A DNA stretch of 6,989 bases, from NCBI GenBank assembly GCA_003486645.1, contig DNGI01000068.1:7231-14219 (forward strand). The letters are read 5' to 3'. Below are positions 1 to 5,271 of the stretch, piece after piece; position 1 is the stretch's first letter; every line of letters begins with the position of its first letter. Source of the DNA: Cyanobacteria bacterium UBA11370 (lineage in GTDB: Bacteria > Cyanobacteriota > Cyanobacteriia > Cyanobacteriales > Coleofasciculaceae). The position numbers and the translations under genes are program-made. The notes below the pieces were generated by a model. That model did no database searches. It was not told the DNA's origin and saw nothing but the letters and a program-made list of their open reading frames with translations.

Positions 1-38
1 TGTCTTCCTTGTCCTCCTTGTCTCCCCTTGTCTTTCCT
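1..38. repeat. Imperfect pyrimidine-rich tandem repeat
   Basis: Four degenerate units of 9 to 10 bases (TGTCTTCCT, TGTCCTCCT, TGTCTCCCCT, TGTCTTTCCT) run from the window edge and may continue outside it. Such low-complexity tandem tracts are common between genes in cyanobacteria. No coding function is seen. Confidence 0.6.
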
Positions 39-148
39 TGTTCACGAATCAAATAGACTAGCTATAGAAGGGCTTGGGGTAGTGTAGTTTTGAAACAGAC
101 AGGTAAAAATCTCTCTAATGAGAGTTTAATAAAAGGAACGACTAACCG

Positions 149-177
149 TTGATTTTCGTCTCGATTTCATAGATATT
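149..177 (+). promoter_or_regulatory. Candidate sigma-70-type promoter of the TPR gene
   Basis: A TTGATT box (149-154) and a GATATT box (172-177) are 17 bases apart. Each matches four of six consensus positions. Transcription would start near 184, giving a leader of about 37 bases before the ATG at 221. A weak 5-bp hairpin (111-124, CTCTC/GAGAG with a TAAT loop) lies just upstream. This is a pattern match only. Confidence 0.33.
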
Positions 178-220
178 CAGGGAACGCCTCTGGAAATAAT
201 GCGGCTTTGAAGGGATTACT

Positions 221-1024
221 ATGAACCAAACTTATCAAATCATCCCAATTTTGGGATTGGCAATGGTACTGGCTGGAGTATCAGCATCTGTTCACGCTCA
301 ACAACTTCCGATTCAGCCCCTACTTACCGTTCAAACGGATAATGAGCCGCTTAGTGCGATACAGTTGTATAACCAAGGCGTTGATAAACTGGATGCAGGT
401 GATTATAGTGGGGCGATCGCTGACTTCAGTGATGCTCTAAAACTCAACCCCAATGATGCTGATACGTACTATAACCGGGGGTATGCCTATCATAGTTTAG
501 GCAATTATCAGGCTGCCATTGATGATTACAGCCAAGCGATTGAACTAAAATCAGACTTCGACGCGGCTTATAGCAACCGAGGCTATGCTAATTTTATTTT
601 AGAGAATTACGAAAAAGCGATCGCAGATTGCACCAAGGCAATTGAGATTAATAGTGATAACGATACAGCCTATATTACCAGAGGGAATGCCTACGATGAA
701 TTGGGCAACCATCAAGCTGCTTTAGCTGATTATGAAAAGGCGATCGCTATTAATGCCAACAATCCGATGGCATACTATAACCGAGGTTTAGCTCGCAATC
801 GACTTAAAGAGCATCAAGAAGCAATAGAAGATTACACGAAAGCGATTGAACTCCAACCCACCTTGGCAGAAGCCTTTTACAATCGGGGAATCAGCCAATT
901 TCAACTCAAAAAGGTTGAAGAGGCGATCGCAGATTTGGAGAAAGCCGCTGAACTCTTCCAAAACCAAGGTCGAACGGAAAGTTATCAAAATGCACTGAAC
1001 GCGATTAGAACTATTCAGCAATAA
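221..1024 (+). CDS. Exported TPR-repeat protein (six tandem TPRs)
   Basis: The protein has 267 residues. Residues 1-26 form a signal peptide: a short polar start, a hydrophobic core (about 7-21) and a likely cleavage site after SVHA before QQ. From residue 45 to 248 the protein consists of six gapless 34-residue tetratricopeptide repeats (45-78, 79-112, 113-146, 147-180, 181-214, 215-248) with the usual YNRG, G/A-Y, A-I-x-D-Y and A-I-E-L-x-P positions. A short helical tail ends in IRTIQQ. TPR solenoids bind peptides or partner proteins, so this is probably a periplasmic or thylakoid-lumen scaffold; its partner cannot be read from the sequence. The start is supported by GAAGGG at 209-214, six bases before ATG. 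It is the only clear plus-strand gene here. Four HIP1 octamers lie in the gene, each encoding Ala-Ile-Ala. Confidence 0.93.
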   Translation: MNQTYQIIPILGLAMVLAGVSASVHAQQLPIQPLLTVQTDNEPLSAIQLYNQGVDKLDAGDYSGAIADFSDALKLNPNDADTYYNRGYAYHSLGNYQAAIDDYSQAIELKSDFDAAYSNRGYANFILENYEKAIADCTKAIEINSDNDTAYITRGNAYDELGNHQAALADYEKAIAINANNPMAYYNRGLARNRLKEHQEAIEDYTKAIELQPTLAEAFYNRGISQFQLKKVEEAIADLEKAAELFQNQGRTESYQNALNAIRTIQQ

Positions 1025-1040
1025 ATATAGCAGCCTTTGT

Positions 1041-1064
1041 AACCAGTTAAAATAGTGGTTTTTT
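1041..1064 (+). terminator. Possible weak intrinsic terminator of the TPR gene
   Basis: An AACCA arm (1041-1045) and a TGGTT arm (1056-1060) form a 5-bp stem with a 10-base loop. It runs straight into a T tract ending at 1064, 17 bases after the TPR stop codon. The stem is short, so the termination role is tentative. Confidence 0.42.
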
Positions 1065-1110
1065 GTCGATGAGTTATACCAATTTAATAAAGCAGCGCAA
1101 CACCTAGTAA

Positions 1111-1186
1111 GATTCCCCTCAATCCCCCTTGAACAGAGGGACTTTAACCAAATTCTGCCCACTTTTTAAGGAGGACTAAGGGGATC
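1111..1186. repeat. Foldback (imperfect inverted repeat) element between convergent genes
   Basis: The left arm (1111-1134, beginning GATTCCCCTCAATCCCCCTT) is an imperfect inverted copy of the right arm (about 1163-1186, ending AAGGAGGACTAAGGGGATC). About 28 bases lie between them, including further G/C triplets (GAGGG, GCCC) that could pair. The RNA from either strand would fold into a long imperfect hairpin. I recall similar C-rich foldback sequences as dispersed intergenic repeats in cyanobacterial genomes. Its position between two convergent genes suggests a possible bidirectional terminator or RNA stabiliser. Its last base is the final base of the stop codon of the 62-residue minus-strand gene. 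Confidence 0.6.
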
Positions 1187-1374
1187 TAATTGTCTGAGTT
1201 ATCTGGAATTAAGTCAAAAACAATTTCCAAAGGAACGCTGGGCATCAGTTGCTTGAGGATTCGCAGATGTCCCTCGGCATCAACTCGGCGGCGAAAGCGT
1301 GCAATGATGAGGGTACGCATATTGGGGAAGGGGCGAATAATGCACCAGGGAGTGAGCCGTTGTAAATAAGTCAT
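1186..1374 (-). CDS. Small conserved cyanobacterial protein, function unknown
   Basis: The protein has 62 residues, is basic in the middle (RFRRR, about 27-31) and ends in an acidic tail (IPDNSDN). I recognise the pattern (start near MTYLQRL, then PWCIIR at 9-14, RFRRR-x-DAE, LRILKQLMP, IVFD) as resembling short proteins widespread in cyanobacteria that have no assigned function; this is from memory, not a search. There is no signal peptide or membrane segment. A strong ribosome binding site, AGGAGGG (1379-1385 on the minus strand), sits four bases before the ATG at 1374, which argues for a real gene. It follows the 82-residue ORF by 13 bases, so the two are probably one transcript. The stop codon TAG touches the foldback element. 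Confidence 0.72.
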   Translation of the reverse strand: MTYLQRLTPWCIIRPFPNMRTLIIARFRRRVDAEGHLRILKQLMPSVPLEIVFDLIPDNSDN

Positions 1375-1387
1375 GATGCCCTCCTAA

Positions 1388-1636
1388 TCAGGTGTGCAGG
1401 TTGCTTTTTGATGGCAGCAAGGTCTGTGGCGACTCGTAAAGCTTTGGCTCAATATCCTGTATCATCTTTGTCAACCCCCATTGTTCATTAGATAAAAGTT
1501 CAGTAATTTGCTTGTGTGCTAGTGATTCAGCGTGTTCTGAATCATTTTTTAAAATTTCTAGAATTGTTGTTATGGTTTTTGAAAAACTACGCAAAAAGCA
1601 GAGAGTGCTGAATTCGTTTGACAAATCTTCTGGCAT
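1388..1636 (-). CDS. Hypothetical 82-residue protein
   Basis: I do not recognise a family. The protein looks soluble and mostly helical: a Ser/Phe-rich start (residues 8-20), a charged helical stretch around EILKNDSEHAESLAHKQITE (27-46), and a proline- and serine-containing tail (69-80). AGGA (1641-1644, minus strand) lies four bases before the ATG at 1636. It is followed after 13 bases by the 62-residue gene, whose strong ribosome binding site begins just past this gene's TGA stop. That arrangement is the main argument that it is translated. A candidate promoter lies about 110 bases upstream. It could also be a chance ORF in a leader. Confidence 0.5.
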   Translation of the reverse strand: MPEDLSNEFSTLCFLRSFSKTITTILEILKNDSEHAESLAHKQITELLSNEQWGLTKMIQDIEPKLYESPQTLLPSKSNLHT

Positions 1637-1748
1637 TTTTCCTGAAAATAAAGAATGTGAATTGTTTGAAGCTAAACATTAATGATATTTACCAAATCGC
1701 CGAGAGTCACTACCGCTAAATAGGACAAACTGAACTTACTTGTTTGTT

Positions 1749-1778
1749 TTTATGTAACTTTGTCGTTAACAAGGTCAA
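1749..1778 (-). promoter_or_regulatory. Candidate promoter for the 82/62-residue gene pair
   Basis: On the minus strand, TTGACC (1773-1778, five of six matches) is followed after 18 bases by CATAAA (1749-1754, four of six). Transcription would begin near 1742 and leave a leader of about 105 bases. The spacer contains a partial dyad (CTTGTTAACGACAAAG) that could be an operator. Pattern match only. Confidence 0.33.
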
Positions 1779-1841
1779 AATTAGTACACTCTAAACCTGC
1801 TGCAATATTGAGTCTTCGCGCTTAACATTACTTCCACAGCA

Positions 1842-1872
1842 GCGATCACACCTCTACACAAAGAGTGATCGC
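1842..1872. repeat. Perfect 8-bp inverted repeat in a 300-base gap
   Basis: GCGATCAC (1842-1849) and GTGATCGC (1865-1872) are exact inverted copies separated by 15 bases. Each arm shares six bases with the HIP1 octamer. It lies 3' of the toxin gene on the minus strand, but no T tract follows, so a terminator is not supported. The rest of the gap at 1637-1936 holds the candidate promoter described above and no ORF or RNA gene that I can support. Confidence 0.6.
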
Positions 1873-1936
1873 ACTCCCTCCTCTATCTGTTGTAAAAATT
1901 ACCGAGTAGTTATGTCATCGGTTAGCACGCAAACAC

Positions 1937-2341
1937 TTAGCTCGTGTATTTCTGGATAACAAACAGTTGATGGCTGGATTTGGGCTGGTTCTGCTTTTTC
2001 AGGCGAATCAGGCGATTACCAAACGTTACCACAGAGTTTTTGTTTAATTCTTCTTGCAGGTAGGTATGTAGAGTTTGTGCCTGCCCTACATAGTCCCGAT
2101 CCGTTTTGCAGATAATGATGCCGTTGTGAGAGATGCCGCTACGGTGCAACGCTATGAAGTCGTCGCGGTTGAGGGTGATGACAACTCGTTCTTGTTGAGT
2201 AGCAAAGGCGAGAACGTTTTCATCAGGGATGCCTTGGTTGGCTTGCCCTGCATCGTAGGAGGTGAGGACATCATAGCCCAGTCTGCCCAGTTCCCTCACA
2301 ATATCCATCGGAAAGTTCTCATTGGAGTAGAACTTAATCAT
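1937..2341 (-). CDS. DUF5615 PIN-like putative toxin
   Basis: The protein has 134 residues from the chosen start. It matches the DUF5615/COG4634 PIN-like family: MIKFYSNENFP at 1-11, LGYDVLTSYDAGQANQGIPD at 21-40, then ENVLAFA, VVITLNRDDFIALH (53-66) and GIIIC (74-78). PIN-like proteins are usually metal-dependent RNases, and this family is predicted to act as the toxin of a DUF433 antitoxin. Visible acidic residues are E8, D40, E41, D60 and D61. The first position has N7-E8 where many PIN-like proteins have D-E. The frame is open further upstream (to 2365), but the ATG at 2341 fits the family start and has GAGG six bases ahead. It overlaps the antitoxin stop by 8 bases. The tail after about 115 (KKQNQPKSSHQ) is not recognised. 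Cleavage activity is inferred, not shown. Confidence 0.85.
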   Translation of the reverse strand: MIKFYSNENFPMDIVRELGRLGYDVLTSYDAGQANQGIPDENVLAFATQQERVVITLNRDDFIALHRSGISHNGIIICKTDRDYVGQAQTLHTYLQEELNKNSVVTFGNRLIRLKKQNQPKSSHQLFVIQKYTS

Positions 2342-2660
2342 CCCCATCCTCATCAAGGGCAGCAATAACGCTATCTACTTCCTCTCGGTACTGCTCGTAG
2401 TATGCCCAGGCAGCAGATAAGTCACTCTTGCTGAGGGTAGGATAGTTTCGCAGTAATTCCTCATCGTCTGCCCCCTGCTTTCGGAAAGCAACCAATGTCC
2501 ATACAGGGATGCGCGTGTTGCGAATGCGGGGTTGTCCGCCACACACGCCTGCCGTCACTTGGATCGGCTGACTGCTTAGTCGCTCAAACAGCAAGGCGCG
2601 TTCCTCTGGAGTGAGGGATTCGATAATCTGCACCAACGAATTGACCAGTTGCGTGTTCAT
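2334..2660 (-). CDS. DUF433 family putative antitoxin
   Basis: The protein has 108 residues. Residues 1-33 form a helical N-terminal region (LTPEERALLFERL at 17-29). Residues 36-92 match DUF433 (PF04255, COG2442): GVCGGQPRIRNTRIPVW at 38-54, GADDEELLRNYPTLSKSDL at 63-81 and AAWAYYEQY at 83-91. DUF433 is a winged-helix-like DNA-binding fold typical of antitoxins; it is expected to repress its own operon and neutralise the partner. It ends in an acidic tail (DEDGDD) and its TAA lies inside the start region of the DUF5615 gene, the classic antitoxin-first coupled layout. The ribosome binding site upstream of the ATG is weak (GAG about nine bases away). Family assignment is secure; the toxin-antitoxin role is inferred from family and layout. 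Confidence 0.87.
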   Translation of the reverse strand: MNTQLVNSLVQIIESLTPEERALLFERLSSQPIQVTAGVCGGQPRIRNTRIPVWTLVAFRKQGADDEELLRNYPTLSKSDLSAAWAYYEQYREEVDSVIAALDEDGDD

Positions 2661-2666
2661 CGGCTT

Positions 2667-2879
2667 TTACTCAGGTTTCATCCCTCTAATAACCGTTGTA
2701 CCGAAACCACGATAATCTAAAATCGATGGCAACTGCGATCGCCAAACCGTATTTCGCACCGCACCACCTGCTAACCACCCGTTGGGGAGATTGAGAAGAG
2801 CGATCGCAGGTAATACAGCTCCAACGCGCGAATCAATTACATAACTCGGAACACTGCTGACTTCGGACAGATTACAGGT
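2667..2879 (-). pseudogene. Decayed coding remnant, resembling the N-terminus of a DUF925-type nucleotidyltransferase
   Basis: A 70-codon open frame on the minus strand runs from just after a TAA (2880-2882) to a TAA at 2667-2669, without a usable start codon near its beginning. Its middle reads ALLNLPNGWLAGGAVRNTVW (about 2742-2801). That closely resembles the N-terminal motif (LPDWWLAGGAVRNTVW type) of the DUF925/COG3575 nucleotidyltransferases. After WRSQLPS the similarity I can recognise stops, and the aspartate pair expected further on is absent. Two HIP1 octamers lie in it. It stops seven bases before the antitoxin start. I call it a fragment of a formerly larger gene; the family match is from memory and rests on one motif. 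Confidence 0.38.
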
Positions 2880-2933
2880 TTATCCATCGAGGACTGGACG
2901 TAAACATTACCGATTTGTCACCAATAATATAGC

Positions 2934-2959
2934 AGGGACAAGGCATTGCCATTGCCCCT
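2934..2959. repeat. Small GC-rich hairpin 3' of psb34
   Basis: AGGGACAAGGC pairs imperfectly with GCCATTGCCCCT around an ATT loop, giving about ten base pairs with one mismatch and one bulged A. It lies 70 bases beyond the psb34 stop on the minus strand, with no T tract after it. It resembles short palindromic dispersed sequences of cyanobacterial intergenic DNA, which I recall but could not search. The gap at 2880-3029 holds only this hairpin and the short duplication beside it. Confidence 0.45.
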
Positions 2960-2973
2960 AAAAATTGGATTTT

Positions 2974-3002
2974 AACTCCTGAATTCTAACTCGGTGAATT
3001 CT
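2974..3002. repeat. Two-copy 14/15-bp tandem duplication
   Basis: AACTCCTGAATTCT (2974-2987) is followed at once by AACTCGGTGAATTCT (2988-3002). They are the same apart from one inserted and one changed base. It probably arose by slippage or local duplication downstream of psb34. No function is suggested. Confidence 0.6.
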
Positions 3003-3029
3003 TCTTCAATTGGTGCCAGTTTCCAAAAG

Positions 3030-3209
3030 TTAGCTGATGCTTGATACCGAGAAAGCCAGAACCATCAAGCCACCCACTAAGGCTAGCGCCGCAACCCCCA
3101 TCACAACATAGTTGCGCTGTTGAGTTTTGTTTGGTGGTTCAGCCTGGTAGATTTTCGGCTCGCGGGCAAAATTGTTCAAACGTCCGCCTTCTTCTGTGGT
3201 ATAGGGCAT
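3030..3209 (-). CDS. psb34: Psb34 (Ssl1498-family) photosystem II assembly protein
   Basis: The protein has 59 residues from the chosen start: MPYTTEEGGRLNNFAREPKI (1-20), YQAEPPNKTQQRN (21-33), then one transmembrane helix at about 34-55 and a short SVSSIS end. This is the pattern of the Ssl1498 family of light-harvesting-like small proteins, known as Psb34. Family members bind photosystem II assembly intermediates near CP47 in the thylakoid membrane. The frame stays open 27 codons further upstream, but that extension (GDGERGSIYAKILLH) is unlike the family. The ATG at 3209 gives the usual length and has AAAGG nine bases ahead. A TATAAA box (3234-3239, minus strand) could be its -10, without a convincing -35. 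It is monocistronic in this window. Confidence 0.9.
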   Translation of the reverse strand: MPYTTEEGGRLNNFAREPKIYQAEPPNKTQQRNYVVMGVAALALVGGLMVLAFSVSSIS

Positions 3210-3378
3210 GAATATTAACCTTTGATTGCGTACTTTATACAAATGTAACAAAATCTTAGCATAAATACTCCCTCTCTCCCCATCCCCCACTACACCCCCT
3301 CGTAGAGATTAAGATGAGATTGATGGGTAAAGACGCTTGAGCTGGCTCTGGCTCTCCCCTATTTGTAGCGATAACGCA

Positions 3379-3393
3379 AGCTTATAATAAGCT
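3379..3393. promoter_or_regulatory. Perfect 15-base palindrome in the gap between proA and psb34
   Basis: AGCTTA-TAA-TAAGCT is a perfect inverted repeat whose centre contains TATAAT (3383-3388). It could be an operator or a plus-strand -10 element, but no matching -35 and no plus-strand gene follow. It lies 170 bases upstream of psb34. The rest of the gene-free stretch 3210-3540 holds AT-rich sequence and the heptamer array at its right end; I see no other gene in it. Confidence 0.4.
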
Positions 3394-3491
3394 AGCAGCA
3401 TCAAGCTTTTTATCTGAACTCAGGTATTAAAAGCTATATTCTACCCCAAGTATCCGGGAGAACCATGATTGGGAAATGCTATATAAAAAAC

Positions 3492-3539
3492 CAACAACCA
3501 ACAACCAACAACTAACAACCAACAACCAACAACCAACAC
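3492..3539. repeat. Heptanucleotide tandem array (CAACAAC) abutting the proA stop codon
   Basis: Six full 7-base units (five CAACAAC, one TAACAAC as the fourth) and a final shortened CAACAC fill 3492-3539. One base separates the array from the proA TAG at 3541-3543. Heptamer arrays of this kind were described in Calothrix and relatives as STRR sequences. On the coding strand the RNA would read GUUGUUG repeats immediately after the stop codon, followed by a T-rich stretch (3485-3490). Confidence 0.93.
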
Positions 3540-3540
3540 C

Positions 3541-4809
3541 CTAAAACTGCACATTCCCTTGAATAACCTGCTTAAGTGTCGTTAAGGTTTCTAAACTAAT
3601 TATCCCTCGACGATATCCTTTTTGATTAGACATCCCTAAAAAAACAGCATCTCCTCGTTTCGGGTTGCGGGCAAATCGTGGGGAAGAATTAATATAAGCT
3701 GAGGCACTATCAACCCCTAATGCAAACTGGCGGCTTTCTTGATAAGATTCAGTCACCAAACAATCCGCATGACCACTACTGTACTGGTTAATCCAAGCGA
3801 TCGCCTCTTCAATACTATCGACCTCTTTAAAAGCAATTACTTTATTCAAATAAGGTTGATTCCACTCCGATTCTGCTACTAACGTTAACTGTTCGGGAAA
3901 CTTTCCAACTAACTCAGCATCTCCTCTGATTTCAAAACTTTTTTCTTTTAAACTTTTCCAAAGGCTGACCAAGGAAGACGGTTTTTGATGGCGATTAATT
4001 AACACTTTTTCAATTGCATTAACCGGATCAGGTTCACTCGCATGACTATCTAAAATCACCCAGCGGATCATATCTAAACTTCCTGTCCCAGACCAGTAAA
4101 GATAACAGTTACCCATTGCTGACTTTAACACGGGTGCTGTAGCTTGTTGCATTACTTGTTGTAGAAGTGTTGGTCGTCCGTAGGGAATGACTAAATTTAG
4201 ATATTTATCTTGGGTGACTAAATCTCGAATTGAAGCCCCTTGTTCTGATGGAAATAGTTCTAAACATCCAGCAGGTAAACCCACTTCATCAAGGGCATCT
4301 TGCAACGCTTGAGTAATCACTTGGTTCGAGTGACTGGCTTCACTACCTCCTTTTAGAATCAGAGAGTTACCCGTTTTAATGCAAAAACCCGCTGCGATCG
4401 CGCCTAACTCAGGAAAGGCTTCATAAATTAAGGCAATGACTCCTAACGGCATTAATTGGCAATAGGTTTGAGAATGATCGAGTTGATACGAGGCATTCAT
4501 CACCCGTCGGATCGGATCAGATAATTCCCCAATTCGTTGTAAAATTTGGATAGCACTCTGAAGTCGTTCGGGTGTCAGTTTTAACCAGTTTAAAATTAGG
4601 TCTGGTATTGCCATTTCTCGACTGGCTTCCAAATCGAGAGTATTAGCTTCCAAAATATCATCAAATGATTTTGAGAGTGCCTGCGCCATCGCTTGAACAC
4701 CGCGAGAACGATCTAATCCTTTGGTCGTTGCTAATACCAGAGATGCCCGATAAGCACGGATGATAACTTCAGTAGGGTGGGGCGCAAGGCTATAAGCTTC
4801 CATATCCAT
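3541..4809 (-). CDS. proA: Divergent ProA homologue (glutamate-5-semialdehyde dehydrogenase-like) lacking the catalytic Cys
   Basis: The protein has 422 residues, the full length of gamma-glutamyl phosphate reductase, which makes glutamate-5-semialdehyde from glutamyl phosphate with NADPH in proline synthesis. Recognisable parts are PLGVIALIYEAFPELGAIAA (121-140), FCIKTGNSLILKGGSEASHSN (142-162), LNLVIPYGRPTLL (204-216) and SLETLTTLKQVIQG (405-418). The catalytic motif, normally PGVCNALETLLV, reads PDPVNAIEKVLI (260-271), with valine 263 in place of the nucleophilic cysteine. The usual GLGAEIGIS segment before the C-terminus is also replaced, by VFLGMSNQ (389-396). Cysteines remain at 117, 143, 182, 235 and 350, none at the catalytic site. 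It starts six bases after the membrane-protein gene, with no clear ribosome binding site, so translational coupling is likely. Cyanobacteria such as Synechocystis carry two proA-annotated genes; this may be the non-canonical paralogue. Homology is firm, activity doubtful. Confidence 0.88.
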   Translation of the reverse strand: MDMEAYSLAPHPTEVIIRAYRASLVLATTKGLDRSRGVQAMAQALSKSFDDILEANTLDLEASREMAIPDLILNWLKLTPERLQSAIQILQRIGELSDPIRRVMNASYQLDHSQTYCQLMPLGVIALIYEAFPELGAIAAGFCIKTGNSLILKGGSEASHSNQVITQALQDALDEVGLPAGCLELFPSEQGASIRDLVTQDKYLNLVIPYGRPTLLQQVMQQATAPVLKSAMGNCYLYWSGTGSLDMIRWVILDSHASEPDPVNAIEKVLINRHQKPSSLVSLWKSLKEKSFEIRGDAELVGKFPEQLTLVAESEWNQPYLNKVIAFKEVDSIEEAIAWINQYSSGHADCLVTESYQESRQFALGVDSASAYINSSPRFARNPKRGDAVFLGMSNQKGYRRGIISLETLTTLKQVIQGNVQF

Positions 4810-4815
4810 CGTTTG

Positions 4816-5226
4816 CTAACGCCGATAAGCTAACCAATACATAAAAGCTGGCACTAACACTACAACTACGGCGACCACCGTCAATAACAACTTGTATTCG
4901 TTAGCCCATTGGTTAAACACGAGAGTCACGACCAAACCTAATATCAGAAATAAGATAATTCCCACAGACACCAATTCATAAATTTTCTTAAGACCCGCTT
5001 TCCCAGTAACCCAACGATACCCTGTCCAACGCCATGCTTTTTTGTAGGGATAAGTTGTAGACAACTCCTCAATTACATATCCACTTTCTTCAACCACAAA
5101 GATTTTCTGACAGCGATTGCATCCAAAGGCTTCTGTCAGAGTAATCGGTATTAAACGTCCCCGCCTCGGACAAGGGCAGGGATACTCAGTACTTAAGTCA
5201 ATTTTCTGAGCTTTTTGAGATGGCAC
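4816..5226 (-). CDS. Zinc-ribbon-like two-helix membrane protein, function unknown
   Basis: The protein has 136 residues. The N-terminal soluble part has four cysteines, C17-x-C19 and C36-x2-C39 (PCPCP, then FGCNRCQKIF), spaced like a zinc ribbon or rubredoxin-like knuckle. A charged and aromatic linker (YPYKKAWRWTGYRW, 59-72) leads into two transmembrane helices at about 85-105 and 112-133, and the protein ends in YRR. The start must be the GTG at 5226: an in-frame TGA lies nine bases upstream and no ATG exists near the N-terminus. No clear ribosome binding site is visible. Its stop is six bases before proA, so the two are almost certainly cotranscribed. I do not recognise a named family. 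Metal binding is inferred from cysteine spacing. Confidence 0.82.
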   Translation of the reverse strand: MPSQKAQKIDLSTEYPCPCPRRGRLIPITLTEAFGCNRCQKIFVVEESGYVIEELSTTYPYKKAWRWTGYRWVTGKAGLKKIYELVSVGIILFLILGLVVTLVFNQWANEYKLLLTVVAVVVVLVPAFMYWLAYRR

Positions 5227-5271
5227 AAGCGCTATTCAAAACCAAGATATATTAATGACATCGCGGTAGGA

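Noticed and set aside
788..1162. 124-residue minus-strand ORF overlapping the TPR gene
   Set aside because: It is antisense to the clear TPR repeats and the foldback element, has cysteine/leucine-rich shadow-like composition and no recognisable family.
1111..1186. Insertion sequence or MITE with target duplication
   Set aside because: There is inverted-repeat structure but no transposase, and I could not find a flanking direct duplication; it is kept only as a foldback repeat.
2342..2365. Upstream starts of the DUF5615 gene
   Set aside because: Eight extra residues precede the family start; the ATG at 2341 has a GAGG at good spacing and forms the usual overlap with the antitoxin stop.
2075..2368. 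97-residue plus-strand ORF
   Set aside because: It is antisense to the DUF5615 and DUF433 genes, which have family motifs and coupled starts.
3210..3290. N-terminal extension of psb34 to an upstream start at 3290
   Set aside because: The extra 27 residues do not fit the family, and the ATG at 3209 gives the usual length and N-terminus with a ribosome binding site.
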